A stretch of DNA of 64,000 nucleotides from Phycisphaerae bacterium (lineage in GTDB: Bacteria > Planctomycetota > Phycisphaerae > Phycisphaerales > UBA1924): the NCBI GenBank assembly GCA_030432255.1, contig JAUIHS010000007.1:124001-188000 (forward strand). Reading direction: 5' to 3'. The notes beneath the pieces were generated by a model. That model had not been told where the DNA came from. It made no database searches and saw nothing but the letters and a program-made list of their open reading frames with translations. A program made the translations under genes and the position numbers. Shown piece after piece: positions 17,833 through 26,918 of this stretch. Numbering within the stretch: position 1 is the stretch's first letter; every line of letters starts with the position of its first letter.

Positions 17833-19176
17833 ATGGCCATTGAAATCACCATGCCCCGCCTGTCCGACACCATGGAACAGGGCACGATCGTCACCTGGAA
17901 CGTCAATGAAGGTGACACCGTCGCAGCCGGCGATGTCCTCGCCGACATCGAGACCGACAAGGCGACCATGGAATTGCAGAACTTCGACGATGGCATCATC
18001 GCGGCCATCCTCCTACCCGCGGGGAAGGAAACCGATGTTGGTGCCGTCATGGCCGTCCTCGCCGAGGAAGGTGAAGATCCGGCGGAGATCAAGGCACAGT
18101 ACGCCTCCGGCAGTGCCGCCGCAGCACCGGCCGCCTCTTCGGCAGGCAGCGTTGCGGCCACGGGTGGCAACGGCTCGGCAAATGGCACCACCACTTCCGT
18201 GGAAGCGTCTCCTTCGGCGGGCTCGCAGTCAGACACGCCCGGCGGGCGCATCTTCGCCTCCCCCCTGGCGCGAAAGATCGCGGACGAACACAATCTCGAC
18301 CTTGGGGCCATCACCGGCACAGGTCCTTCCGGTCGCATCGTTCGCAAGGACGTGGAAGCCGCCGTCGCGGGCGGCACCGGAACGGCGCCCCAGCGTTCGA
18401 CGCAGCCGGTGGCGAAGTCCGGCGGTGAGGCTCCTGCCGCGGTCCCCATGATGGCGGTCCCCTCCGGACTCAGCGACGAAACGGTCTCGCTGACCAACAT
18501 GCGCAAGACCATTGCCCGTCGGCTGGTCGAATCCAAGCAGCAGGTTCCCCACTACCAGGTCACTGTCGTTGCCGACATGGACCGCCTCATTGCGCTCCGC
18601 GCCCAGCTCAACGAGCAACTCGAGTCGCAGGGTGTCAAGCTTTCGGTCAACGACTTCCTCGTCCGTGCATGCGCTCTCGCGATGCACCAGCACCCTCACA
18701 TCAACGCCTCGTGGGGTGCGGACAACGCCTCCATCGATCTGCACGCTGCTGTGAACGTTGGCGTTGCGGTCGCACTCTCCCCCGAGCAGGGCGGCGGTCT
18801 CGTGGTTGCGACTCTGCGCCACGCGGACCAGATGGGACTTCGGCACATCTCCGGCGAGACTCGTCGACTTGCGAAGAAGGCGCGCGACAAGGGTCTGTCC
18901 ATCGAGGAAATGGCCGACTCCACCTTCACCATCTCCAACCTCGGCATGTTCGGCGTCGAACACTTCACCGCCATCATCAACCCGCCGAACAGCGCGATTC
19001 TCGCAGTGGGCCAGGCGACCGAGAAGCCGGTCGTTCGCGACGGCCAGATCGTCATCGGTCACGAGATGCAGATGACGATGTCCAGCGACCACCGGGTGAT
19101 CGACGGCGCCATGGCAGCTCAATATCTCGCCACGGTCCGCGAGTACCTGGAGAACCCGGCGACATTGCTGGTGTGA
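17833..19176 (+). CDS. pdhC: Dihydrolipoamide acetyltransferase (pyruvate dehydrogenase E2)
   Basis: A 447-residue E2 that carries acetyl groups on a lipoyl arm and transfers them to CoA. One lipoyl domain is present, with the modified lysine K43 in ETDKATME. An Ala/Gly/Ser/Thr-rich linker follows (about 95-135), then a peripheral subunit-binding domain (ASPLARKIADEHNLDL...GTGPSGRIVRKDV, about 138-175), a second linker, and the catalytic domain. The active-site motif DHRVIDG lies near residues 419-425 (H420, D424). Having a single lipoyl domain is common. GGAG precedes the ATG. It is the last gene of the pdh operon; no lpd follows. Confidence 0.92.
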   Translation: MAIEITMPRLSDTMEQGTIVTWNVNEGDTVAAGDVLADIETDKATMELQNFDDGIIAAILLPAGKETDVGAVMAVLAEEGEDPAEIKAQYASGSAAAAPAASSAGSVAATGGNGSANGTTTSVEASPSAGSQSDTPGGRIFASPLARKIADEHNLDLGAITGTGPSGRIVRKDVEAAVAGGTGTAPQRSTQPVAKSGGEAPAAVPMMAVPSGLSDETVSLTNMRKTIARRLVESKQQVPHYQVTVVADMDRLIALRAQLNEQLESQGVKLSVNDFLVRACALAMHQHPHINASWGADNASIDLHAAVNVGVAVALSPEQGGGLVVATLRHADQMGLRHISGETRRLAKKARDKGLSIEEMADSTFTISNLGMFGVEHFTAIINPPNSAILAVGQATEKPVVRDGQIVIGHEMQMTMSSDHRVIDGAMAAQYLATVREYLENPATLLV

Positions 19177-19177
19177 G

Positions 19178-19214
19178 ATGAGGTGTGACGAGGGGCCAGT
19201 GAAGAGGGATCAGT
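19178..19214 (+). repeat. Dispersed intergenic repeat, copy 1 (3' side of pdhC)
   Basis: Read on the minus strand, this stretch contains ACTGATCCCTCTTCACTGG followed by CCCCTCGTCAC, closely resembling the copies at 30248-30288 and 38871-38900. It begins right after the pdhC stop codon. Confidence 0.45.
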
Positions 19215-19276
19215 AAAAGGGTCGGGCAGGGTCGCCCTGAGCGGAAGCTCCCTCAGTGTGAACGCCGAAGGCGCAC

Positions 19277-19319
19277 GACCACTCGTCCCTGATCTCTATC
19301 CCCTATCCCCTATTCCCTG
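19277..19319 (+). repeat. Dispersed intergenic repeat, copy 2, with tandem CCCTATC units at the floA stop
   Basis: CCACTCGTCCCTGATC is followed by a tandem 7-bp array (CTATCCC-CTATCCC-CTATTCC) that runs through the floA stop codon at 19310-19312. The CACTCGTCCCT word is shared with copy 3. Confidence 0.5.
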
Positions 19320-20302
19320 TTCTCGTCATCCGCGATCGACGAACGCATATCGGTATCCGCGATCACGTTCTTCATCCGGTAGTAGTCCATGATTCCCATG
19401 TTGCCGGAACGGAACGCATCCGCCATCGCCTTCGGGACCTCGGCTTCCGCGAGCACCACGATCGCGCGGTTCTTCTGCTCTTCCGCCTTGTATTCCTGCT
19501 CGACCGCGAGGGCCTCGGCACGCCGCTTCTCGGCGATGGCCTGGAAGCGCTGCTTGTCCGCCTCCGCCTGGTCCGCCTGCAGCTTCGCACCGATGTTCTC
19601 GCCGACGTCGATGTCCGCGATGTCAATCGACAGAATCTCGAACGCCGTCCCGGAGTCGAGGCCCTTGCCCAGCACCACCTTCGAGATTCGATCCGGGTTC
19701 TCAAGCACATCCTTGTGGGTCTGCGAGGAACCGATCGTGGTCACGATGCCTTCACCCACACGGGCGATGATCGTCTCCTCCGTCGCACCACCCACCAGGC
19801 GCTCGATGTTCGCCCGCACCGTCACGCGGGCACGTGCACGCAACTGAATACCATCCTGGGCGACCGCATCGATCGTCGGTCGACCCAACTTCGGGTTCGG
19901 AACGTCAATCACCTTCGGATTCACCGAGGTCTGGACCGCGTCCAGAATGTCACGCCCCGCGAGGTCAATCGCGCACGCAGTGGCAAAGGGCAGCGTGATA
20001 CGGGCACGGTTCGCCGCGATCAGCGCGTTGATGACTGACGGCACCCGGCCACCAGCCAGGTAGTGCGTCTCAAGGTCCGCTGTCGTGATGTCAATCCCCG
20101 CCTTCACCGCGCGAATGCGGCTGTAGACGATTGTCTTCGGGTCCACTTTCCGGAGCTTCATGCCGATCAGGTCGAAGATCCGAACCCGCGCACCCGAGAA
20201 CAAGGCCTGAATGTACAGATTCAGGAAGCTCAGGATGACGGCAAAGACAATCAGCGCGATGACGCCGACAACAACCAGAATCGCAACGATCCACCATTCC
20301 AT
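19310..20302 (-). CDS. floA: Flotillin-like protein FloA
   Basis: A 330-residue bacterial flotillin that scaffolds functional membrane microdomains. An N-terminal hydrophobic hairpin (about residues 4-36) anchors it in the inner membrane, followed by the SPFH-like region ([26 protein letters not shown], NVxKVIDVP-type strand, [11 protein letters not shown]) and an Ala/Glu-rich coiled coil ([21 protein letters not shown], about 245-290). Length fits the YqfA/FloA family. It is the last gene of a minus-strand run with two NfeD proteins and an unknown two-TM protein; NfeD-flotillin pairing is a known association. Its stop codon lies inside a short tandem repeat. Confidence 0.93.
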   Translation of the reverse strand: MEWWIVAILVVVGVIALIVFAVILSFLNLYIQALFSGARVRIFDLIGMKLRKVDPKTIVYSRIRAVKAGIDITTADLETHYLAGGRVPSVINALIAANRARITLPFATACAIDLAGRDILDAVQTSVNPKVIDVPNPKLGRPTIDAVAQDGIQLRARARVTVRANIERLVGGATEETIIARVGEGIVTTIGSSQTHKDVLENPDRISKVVLGKGLDSGTAFEILSIDIADIDVGENIGAKLQADQAEADKQRFQAIAEKRRAEALAVEQEYKAEEQKNRAIVVLAEAEVPKAMADAFRSGNMGIMDYYRMKNVIADTDMRSSIADDENRE

Positions 20303-20409
20303 GAGGAAGTCCTTCGAAGGAGGGAGTCAACCCGAAACGAGCCGAATTATACCCGCTCAGCATCAGGTCTGCGGCCGCCGTCGTACGCCTGAGCCGATTC
20401 TCCCGGGAT

Positions 20410-20991
20410 TCACGCGCTCATCTGCGACTCACATGCATCCGCAAACGAGAGCCGTCGGCCCCCGTCCGATGCAAAGCACATCTGATCGAGCGCGCGCACC
20501 ACGTCGAACCCCGACGCCTGCATCCGGATCAACTCGCGCATGTCCCACCCCAGCCGCCGCCTCTCAACCTGCGGAATTCGATCCGCAAGTTCCGATGCCT
20601 GCCCCCCTGCTTCCTCGAATGCACCCAGATCCCGCAGCGATACCGTGATACCCTCCGTCTTCAACGCACCCGCTGCCTCGATCAGGTGGGATACATTCAG
20701 CCCACGCCTCGTCAACTCCAGACTCTCGGGAAATGACGTCTGGACCCCACGCGAGGATGCCGACGGCAGCCGACCCAGAAAGCCCGCGAATCGAAAGAGT
20801 ACAATCACGATCGCGGGAACCACGAGCAGGCCCACCGCGATGTACACCGGGGCAATGCCCAGTATCACGCCCGCCACGATCAGTGCCGGCACGGCGAACA
20901 CGACCAGCAGCGCCAGCAGGCTGTTCAGCGGATTCCGCTTCGCAGCTTCATCGTGCTCGTCAAGCGGCATGAAGACCTTGAACCGCAGCAT
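20410..20991 (-). CDS. Uncharacterised two-TM protein of the NfeD-FloA operon
   Basis: I do not recognise this 193-residue protein as a named family. Two adjacent hydrophobic segments (about 23-45 and 47-70) would form a membrane hairpin, followed by a soluble helical part of about 120 residues. The segment LTRRGLNVSHLIEAAGALK and the GITVSLRDL block that follows resemble in pattern the FloA region with the [19 protein letters not shown] stretch, so a remote flotillin-like relationship is possible; this is inference. Its start overlaps the stop of the short NfeD gene as TGATG, and floA follows after 107 nt. The position argues for a role in the same membrane complex. Confidence 0.72.
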   Translation of the reverse strand: MLRFKVFMPLDEHDEAAKRNPLNSLLALLVVFAVPALIVAGVILGIAPVYIAVGLLVVPAIVIVLFRFAGFLGRLPSASSRGVQTSFPESLELTRRGLNVSHLIEAAGALKTEGITVSLRDLGAFEEAGGQASELADRIPQVERRRLGWDMRELIRMQASGFDVVRALDQMCFASDGGRRLSFADACESQMSA

Positions 20992-21491
20992 CAGGCGACG
21001 CCGCGGACCTTGATCTGATTCCCCTCCACCGAAACCACCCGGATGGTCGTCCCCGCTTCGATGTACCCGGTGGCGGCCAGCACCTCGACCTTCGTGCCCT
21101 CGATGCGAGCCAGCCCCACAGGTCGAAGGTCCTGCAATGCAACGCCCTCGGCCCCCACCAGCGCCTGCTCGCGCTCACGCTGGGCGGCGGCTTCCATCGC
21201 CCGCATCTGCAGTTCGTCTTCATCCTCGGCCAGCATCATCTGCCGCCCCAGTGTCGTCTCCGGCATCACCTTCACCGCAAACCATCCACACACTGGAACC
21301 ATCACGATCAGCATCAGCAGGCTCACGATGCCCCAGGTCGTCGACGCCATCCAGAATGCGCCCACCCCACACGCTGCGCAAAGGAACGAGACGCCACCGA
21401 TGATCCCGCCCGACGGCACGATCAGTTCGATCACGAAGAGCAGTATGGCGATGGCCCACAGCCCGATTCCCCAGTACAGCAGTGCTTCCAT
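20991..21491 (-). CDS. Short NfeD-family membrane protein
   Basis: A 166-residue NfeD protein without the protease part: two to three hydrophobic segments (about 4-30, 32-50, 54-75), a polar acidic helix (LAEDEDELQMRAMEAAAQRE), and a C-terminal OB-fold (LVGAEGVALQDLRPVGLARI ... AGTTIRVVSVEGNQIKVR) typical of NfeD soluble domains, which bind flotillin partners. It is coupled by TGATG junctions to the ClpP-class NfeD gene upstream and the two-TM gene downstream. Confidence 0.85.
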   Translation of the reverse strand: MEALLYWGIGLWAIAILLFVIELIVPSGGIIGGVSFLCAACGVGAFWMASTTWGIVSLLMLIVMVPVCGWFAVKVMPETTLGRQMMLAEDEDELQMRAMEAAAQREREQALVGAEGVALQDLRPVGLARIEGTKVEVLAATGYIEAGTTIRVVSVEGNQIKVRGVA

Positions 21492-23323
21492 CAGGCAAGG
21501 TCCTCGCCGCCCGGGGCCTCTTGGTCGTCAAGCAGTTCGACCATCACGCGATAGCCGACCGAGGTCACTCGTACGCGCGATCCCGCTTCGACAAAGCCGC
21601 CTTCCGAGACCACGTCTACCAGACGCTCTCCGAATTCAGCCGTCCCCGATGGACGCAGCGTGGACATCACCTTGCCGATGTCGCCGACAGCCACCGGGCT
21701 GTCCACGGGCGCCGGCGCCATGGCCTCGAGCATCGTTTCCGCGGGCGCGCTCTTTGTGTGCAGGATCATCTGCCCCGCTACCGGGAAGGAATGCGTGTAT
21801 CGACTGAAGAAATACATCCCGATCCCCGCGATGAACATCCCCGCCAGCACCATGCTCACCGCCCAGGTCAGGTTCGCGGTGTCCGCCCCGGTCCCCGGGA
21901 TCGTCGACGAAAGTGACGCGAACGACCCAACCAGCCCCGTCATCAGACTCACGAGGCCCGCGATCCCCGATACACCGAACCCGGGAAACACGAAGATCTC
22001 CGCAAGGATCAGAAGTACACCGAGGACCACAGCAGCGAATGTCCACCACAGCGCCGCATTCACCAGCACCGGTGGAACCAGAACGACCGAGAGTGCCAGC
22101 AGGGCAATGACCCCGGGGATGCCCATGCCAGGCGCTGACATCTCGACGAACAGCGCGATCAGGAAGATGATCATGCACAGGAAACGAAGCGGACCCCACC
22201 ACATTGAAGCCAGCATCGGACCGAAGACGCGCTCAGACCAGTTCTCGTTCAGGCGATACATGTTCGACGATCCAAGGTACCCCTCAAGATCGCTGTCGGT
22301 GTCAACCGTTCCCTTCGCGAAACCGTAGTCGACAAGGTCGTCGTAGTTCATGGTCAACAGGGTCTGCCCGTCCGTTGCCCGCTCGACATACTCGTACTCA
22401 GGTGCACTCTCCTGGCAGAAATCGGGGCGCTTGCTCCGACCTGCAATGCTCATGTTCAGCGACTCGTAGTCCTCCGGCGAAAACGTCAATTCACCACTCG
22501 CCGGCTGAAAGTCATCCGGGTCATCAGATCCCAGCGTTGATGGCAGCGGTCCCACCGGCACGCTCGATCCACCTGATGCGGCAAGGCCCGAACGCGCCCG
22601 GCCTTCGGGCGGCTCACTTCCAAAGAGACACTGGTACTCGGCGGCCGTCAGGAAGAATTTCTCCCCTGTCGGTCTGTGCCGGACCATCCACGTTTCCACG
22701 CCAAGCACAACCATCGCCTGCACGAGGTTCTCGTCGTAGCCCGCTGCACGCGCTGATTCCGTCAGATCAGCAAGCAGCGGCATCAACACCTTGATCCGCT
22801 CAGTCGGAGACATGCTCTGACCCATGAGCATGCCCGCCATGTTGATCGGCGCCGCGTCGCCCAGTGTCGCTCGCGGCGACACCACGATTTCATCGCACGC
22901 CAACGCAATGAATGCACCACCCGAGAACGCATCCTCATTGATCCACGCCACGATCAGCGGGATCGAAGACGCGCGGATCATCGACGTGATCTCAAGCACC
23001 GCACCCACCTCGCCGCCGGGGGTGTCGAGTTCGACGACCAGGCCGTCGACCCCCGCCTTCTCTGCCAGTGCGAGCCGTCGCTCAAATGTGCGGCTCGTCA
23101 CGGAACTGATCGGCGTCAGGATCGTGATGATGGCGACATCAGACGCCTGGCTGCCCGCCGGTACGACCGGAGCCGTGGGGGCCTTCGCCGCGTCCGCCGA
23201 CTCGTCGACGGCGAAGCTCGGGGTGTGACCGGTGACCACAAGCCACAGGAGCGCAACCAGACCGACAGCGCGGAGCACTCTGCCGGCGGGGCGCTTTCGG
23301 ATGGAGCGAAGGCGTCTCAACAT
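21491..23323 (-). CDS. ClpP-class membrane serine protease fused to NfeD domain (NfeD1b-like)
   Basis: A 610-residue protein. A signal/anchor segment (about 16-36) precedes a ClpP/SppA-type protease domain: the substrate strand GLVVELDTPGGEVGAVLE (about 94-112), the presumed nucleophile S134 in EDAFSGGAFIA, and a candidate general-base lysine K179 in ERIKV. A non-conserved spacer (about 230-370) leads to four to five TM helices and a C-terminal NfeD OB domain (VGDIGKVMSTLRPSGTAEFG). Homologues cleave hydrophobic stretches of membrane proteins such as stomatins. It heads the operon with the short NfeD, the two-TM protein and floA. ATG 23323 is chosen over an upstream TTG; no strong ribosome-binding site is seen for either. 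Confidence 0.87.
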   Translation of the reverse strand: MLRRLRSIRKRPAGRVLRAVGLVALLWLVVTGHTPSFAVDESADAAKAPTAPVVPAGSQASDVAIITILTPISSVTSRTFERRLALAEKAGVDGLVVELDTPGGEVGAVLEITSMIRASSIPLIVAWINEDAFSGGAFIALACDEIVVSPRATLGDAAPINMAGMLMGQSMSPTERIKVLMPLLADLTESARAAGYDENLVQAMVVLGVETWMVRHRPTGEKFFLTAAEYQCLFGSEPPEGRARSGLAASGGSSVPVGPLPSTLGSDDPDDFQPASGELTFSPEDYESLNMSIAGRSKRPDFCQESAPEYEYVERATDGQTLLTMNYDDLVDYGFAKGTVDTDSDLEGYLGSSNMYRLNENWSERVFGPMLASMWWGPLRFLCMIIFLIALFVEMSAPGMGIPGVIALLALSVVLVPPVLVNAALWWTFAAVVLGVLLILAEIFVFPGFGVSGIAGLVSLMTGLVGSFASLSSTIPGTGADTANLTWAVSMVLAGMFIAGIGMYFFSRYTHSFPVAGQMILHTKSAPAETMLEAMAPAPVDSPVAVGDIGKVMSTLRPSGTAEFGERLVDVVSEGGFVEAGSRVRVTSVGYRVMVELLDDQEAPGGEDLA

Positions 23324-23400
23324 AGATCTATCGTATCCCAAACATGATCATCGGTCCGGAAACCGGGGCAATTGAATCACCCCGCGTTATTCTAGGTCGC

Positions 23401-23799
23401 ATGTCCGCTGCCCATCTGCTCGCCGTCGCTCTTGGAGGTGCAATCGGAGCCGGTTTGCGCTACCTCCTGTACCACCTCTTCCACTCCGGCAGCGGCGTCG
23501 CGCCCCATTGGACCATCGCTGCCGTCAATCTCATCGGGTGCATCGCGATCGGGGTGCTCCTGGGATGGCTGGACGGTCGTGGCATCACCGACGAACGCAT
23601 CCGTATCTTCGTCGGCTGGGGCATCCTCGGCGCCTTCACCACCTTCTCGACCTTCGCCATGGATGGCCTGCAACTCATCCGCGACGCCCGCTACACCGAG
23701 GCCATCGCCTACCTCGCCGGCTCGGTGATCCTCGGAGTCCTCCTTGTCTGGCTTGGCTACCGGGTGACCCACGGCCTTGTCGCAACCCAGGGCCCCTGA
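23401..23799 (+). CDS. crcB: Fluoride ion channel FluC/CrcB
   Basis: A 132-residue four-TM protein that exports fluoride as a dual-topology dimer. Hallmarks are GGAIGAGLRYLL at the N-terminus, the conserved NLIGCIAIGVLLG segment with its pore asparagine, and GILGAFTTFSTFAMD with the phenylalanine and threonine residues that line the pore. The ATG at 23401 gives the usual N-terminus; an in-frame ATG at 23344 would add 19 residues. I saw no sequence matching the fluoride riboswitch in the 77 bp upstream. It stands alone between the divergent nfeD operon and a convergent Nudix gene. Confidence 0.92.
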   Translation: MSAAHLLAVALGGAIGAGLRYLLYHLFHSGSGVAPHWTIAAVNLIGCIAIGVLLGWLDGRGITDERIRIFVGWGILGAFTTFSTFAMDGLQLIRDARYTEAIAYLAGSVILGVLLVWLGYRVTHGLVATQGP

Positions 23800-23824
23800 T
23801 GCCGCGTCGAGAGCCGTTCCCCCG

Positions 23825-24337
23825 CTATGCCTGCCCCTGCTCGACCTGCCACTGAAGCGTTCCACCGGCGCAGTCAATGTGGAGCATGAAGAACCCGTCC
23901 TCGTGCGCGATGACCGTCGGCCAGATCGCCTCACGGTCAGTCTGCGGGAGCGGCAACCCGGGAATCGCTTCCAGTGCATGCCACTCCAGGCGCCCCTCAC
24001 GCATCTCGTGAGGCTCCACGTCCACCACCCCCTCCACCCGATACCAGAACATCAGCCAGTGCATCGCATCGTCAAAGCCCGACTCACTGATGATCCCCGC
24101 CAGTTTCAGGCGAGGCATCGGCACCAGGATCCCCGCTTCCTCTTCGATTTCGCGCTGGGCACAGCGCGTCGGGCTTTCTCCTGTCTCCGTGTCGAGTTTT
24201 CCCCCGATCGGCGAATACAGACCCCGATTCGGGTCCTTCGCGCGATGAATGAGAAGGACTTCACCCTGCGCATTCCGCAGTTCACACAGGCACGCGATCT
24301 TGTACGGCAACCGTCTGTCTCCACTCATGCCCGACAT
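23825..24337 (-). CDS. Nudix hydrolase
   Basis: A Nudix pyrophosphohydrolase of about 170 residues, acting on nucleoside diphosphate-linked compounds. The catalytic helix reads GE, seven residues, then REIEEEAGI, matching the Nudix box. The loop from the Gly-Gly to that glutamate (GGKLDTETGE) is two residues longer than the canonical GGKLEPGE type, so the strict GX5E part is not met. The N-terminus (LPYKIACLCELRNAQGEVLLIHR) is a typical first strand. The start is uncertain (ATG 24337 or 24328; neither has a clear ribosome-binding site), and a longer ORF extends to 24427. It diverges from murC. Specific substrate is not predictable. Confidence 0.85.
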   Translation of the reverse strand: MSGMSGDRRLPYKIACLCELRNAQGEVLLIHRAKDPNRGLYSPIGGKLDTETGESPTRCAQREIEEEAGILVPMPRLKLAGIISESGFDDAMHWLMFWYRVEGVVDVEPHEMREGRLEWHALEAIPGLPLPQTDREAIWPTVIAHEDGFFMLHIDCAGGTLQWQVEQGQA

Positions 24338-24474
24338 ACTAATGGCGGGACGCGGCCGTCGGCGGCTGTGCCCACCGAAGACCCGCCATCCACAGAAACC
24401 CGTTCCCCCTCGCTCACCCCTTCCCAAGCGATTTTTGCGCTCACGAAACGCCTTCGGCCGATAGTCTGAACACC

Positions 24475-26013
24475 ATGATCAACCCGGGTTGTCAATACGT
24501 CCGTGACCTCGACGCTACCGGCTGCTGGGACATCGCCGGCAAACGCCTCTTCCTCATCGGGATCGGCGGTTGCGGCCTCTCCGGCCTCGCCCAGGTACTC
24601 CTCCAACGTGGTGCCATCATCAACGGATCCGACCAGTCCGTCACCGCGCTCACGAGAGCCCTCCAGGCTCGGGGCATCAGCGTCGTCAGTGATCTCAACG
24701 ATCCGCTCCCCGACGAGTGTGATCTGGTCATCACATCTGCCGCCATCAGGCCCGATCACCCGCAGGTGATCGCCGCGGCGGAGCGAGGCGTTCCGACCCT
24801 CACCTACGCCGAGGCCCTCGGACGTTCCATGCTGGGGCGGACGGGTGTTGCGGTGGCAGGTACGCACGGCAAGTCCACGACCGTGGGCATGCTGGCGGTC
24901 ACGCTCATCAGCGCCGGCCTCGACCCGACGGTCATCGTCGGAGCCACCTGTCCGCAACTTGATGACTCCGGCGAACACGTCGGCTTCCGCCTCGGCGCCG
25001 ACGCCATCCCTCGCGGTGAGAAACAGGGCGATCCTGGACTCCTCCTCTGTGAGGCCTGCGAATTCAATCGGTCGTTCCACAATCTCGCACCGCGCATCGG
25101 CGCCATCACATCTGTTGAAGCTGATCACCTCGACATCTATGGCTCCCTCGACGCGGTCGTCCAGGCCTTCAATGACTTCGCCCGTCTCATTCCCCCTGCC
25201 GATGAAGGCGGTCGCCTGCTCATTGCTCACGAAGGTGCCATGCGCAGCCAGGTCACCGCCGGCGTCAAGGCGCAGGTTGAGACGATCGGCCTCTCGCCCG
25301 AGGCCGACTGGCAGGTTGTCTTTGATCCCGGCAAACGCAATGTGCTACTGCGCCATCAGCGCGAAGATGTCGCTCGCTGGACGCTCGCGATACCCGGTGA
25401 GCACAACGCGATGAATTCCGCCTTCGCCGCCGTGCTCAGTCTTCGACTCGGTGCCGACCCGGTATCAGTCGCTCGCGGCCTCTCTGCGTTCCGAGGTGTC
25501 GACAGGCGAATGCAGTTGCTGGGAGAGAAGGAAATCGCGCGCTGGCAGGCCGGTGGCGTCACCGAGGTCGGGACTGTTCGCGTCTATGACGACTACGGGC
25601 ACCATCCCACCGAAGTCGATGCCACGCTTCGCGCATTGCGCGAGTTCGAGCGTCCCGAACTTCGAGGCGGCCGCCTCATCTGTGTCTTCCAGCCGCATCA
25701 GCACAGTCGCACACGCTTCCTGCTCGACGAATTCGCCCAGGCATTCCGGCACGCAGATGTTGTTATCGTCCCGCACATCTACTTCGTCCGCGACTCCGAG
25801 GTCGAGAAGTCGCGCGTCAGTGCGACCGATCTCGTCGATCGCCTCCGGGAACGCAACGTCCTCGCAATGCACCTGTATCCTTTCGAGGCCATCGTTGAGC
25901 AGTTGCAGAACCTCTGTCGCCCCGACGACCTTCTTGTGGTCATGGGAGCGGGTCCCGTCTGGAAGGTCGCACATGAGTTCATGAATGCCGGCAACGGAGG
26001 TGCTGAGGCATGA
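24475..26013 (+). CDS. murC: UDP-N-acetylmuramate--L-alanine ligase
   Basis: A 512-residue Mur ligase adding L-Ala to UDP-MurNAc with ATP, the first peptide step of peptidoglycan synthesis, in the cytoplasm. The N-terminal Rossmann-like motif is FLIGIGGCGLSGLAQVL (about 24-40); the ATP-binding loop AGTHGKSTT is near residue 130; the central-domain carbamylated-lysine region and the C-terminal DDYGHHPTEV motif (about 369-378) are intact. Length is somewhat above the 460-490 usual in enterobacteria. Stop and murB start overlap as ATGA. It begins a dcw-type cluster murC-murB-ddl-ftsQ-like. Confidence 0.95.
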   Translation: MINPGCQYVRDLDATGCWDIAGKRLFLIGIGGCGLSGLAQVLLQRGAIINGSDQSVTALTRALQARGISVVSDLNDPLPDECDLVITSAAIRPDHPQVIAAAERGVPTLTYAEALGRSMLGRTGVAVAGTHGKSTTVGMLAVTLISAGLDPTVIVGATCPQLDDSGEHVGFRLGADAIPRGEKQGDPGLLLCEACEFNRSFHNLAPRIGAITSVEADHLDIYGSLDAVVQAFNDFARLIPPADEGGRLLIAHEGAMRSQVTAGVKAQVETIGLSPEADWQVVFDPGKRNVLLRHQREDVARWTLAIPGEHNAMNSAFAAVLSLRLGADPVSVARGLSAFRGVDRRMQLLGEKEIARWQAGGVTEVGTVRVYDDYGHHPTEVDATLRALREFERPELRGGRLICVFQPHQHSRTRFLLDEFAQAFRHADVVIVPHIYFVRDSEVEKSRVSATDLVDRLRERNVLAMHLYPFEAIVEQLQNLCRPDDLLVVMGAGPVWKVAHEFMNAGNGGAEA

Positions 26014-26918
26014 CCATCGACACCATCGAGCATATCGAGGCCAACGCACAGATCGAGACATGGTTCGGAGTCGGCGGCCGCGCCGACCGCTTCCTGCGCC
26101 CGCGCACTGTTGAGGATGTAGTTGAGGCGGTCCGCTCCGGAGAGCGTGTCCGCGTCCTCGGTGATGGCGCGAACCTCCTGGTTGCAGATGACGGCGTTGA
26201 CGGACTCGTGATTTCACTCGACGCTCTCAGCAACGTCACCTGGCCTGACGCCGCTCAGCCCGGGCAAACTGTTGAAGTCATCGCAGAGGCGGGCATGAAT
26301 CTGCCGCGGCTGCTCCTCGAGGCGGTGCGCCGGGGCCTCCAGGGTCTTGAGGGCCTCGGAGGGATTCCTGCTTCCGTGGGCGGCGCGACGATTATGAATG
26401 CGGGGGGCGCATTCGGAACCTTCGGTGATCAGGTCGCGTGGATCGAAGGCATTGGCCCGGCCGGCAACACCATCCGGATTGATCGCAACGACATTCCGTT
26501 CAGCTATCGCACGTCCGGACTCAACAGCCTCGTCATCACCCGTGTTGCGATCGCGCTGACCGTCGTTGAACCGAAGCGGCGACTGGCCCTCCGTGAACGA
26601 CTCAAGGAAGTGATGGCCTACAAGAAGTCCACCCAGCCGCTCGCGGCCCGTTCTGCGGGCTGCATTTTCCGCAACCCCGAAGTCAACGGCGAACGCGTCA
26701 GCGCCGGTGCGATCATTGACGAGGTCGGTTGCAAGGGGCTTCGCCGCGGCAGCGCGCGCGTCAGCGATCACCATGCCAATTTCATCGTCACCGAGCCCGG
26801 CTGCACTGCGACCGACATCATGCGCCTCATCGATGAAGTCAGGGCCACCGTCCAGCGGGAGCGCGGTATCGAACTGCACGAGGAAGTCGTCATCTGGCGC
26901 CGGAGGGATCACGCATGA
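26010..26918 (+). CDS. murB: UDP-N-acetylenolpyruvoylglucosamine reductase
   Basis: A 302-residue FAD enzyme that reduces UDP-GlcNAc-enolpyruvate to UDP-MurNAc with NADPH. FAD-binding landmarks are TWFGVGGRADRFLRP, VRVLGDGANLLVADDGVDG and the GLEGLGGIPASVGGATIMNAG stretch; the later FSYRTSGL and SAGCIFRNP segments hold the catalytic tyrosine/serine region typical of type II MurB. It overlaps murC and ddl by ATGA on both sides, so the three genes are translationally coupled. Complete by length. Confidence 0.95.
   Translation: MTIDTIEHIEANAQIETWFGVGGRADRFLRPRTVEDVVEAVRSGERVRVLGDGANLLVADDGVDGLVISLDALSNVTWPDAAQPGQTVEVIAEAGMNLPRLLLEAVRRGLQGLEGLGGIPASVGGATIMNAGGAFGTFGDQVAWIEGIGPAGNTIRIDRNDIPFSYRTSGLNSLVITRVAIALTVVEPKRRLALRERLKEVMAYKKSTQPLAARSAGCIFRNPEVNGERVSAGAIIDEVGCKGLRRGSARVSDHHANFIVTEPGCTATDIMRLIDEVRATVQRERGIELHEEVVIWRRRDHA

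Noticed and set aside
23324..23400. Possible fluoride riboswitch upstream of crcB
   Set aside because: The short leader does not show the conserved GGNGAUGG start or the pseudoknot pairing of that riboswitch class.
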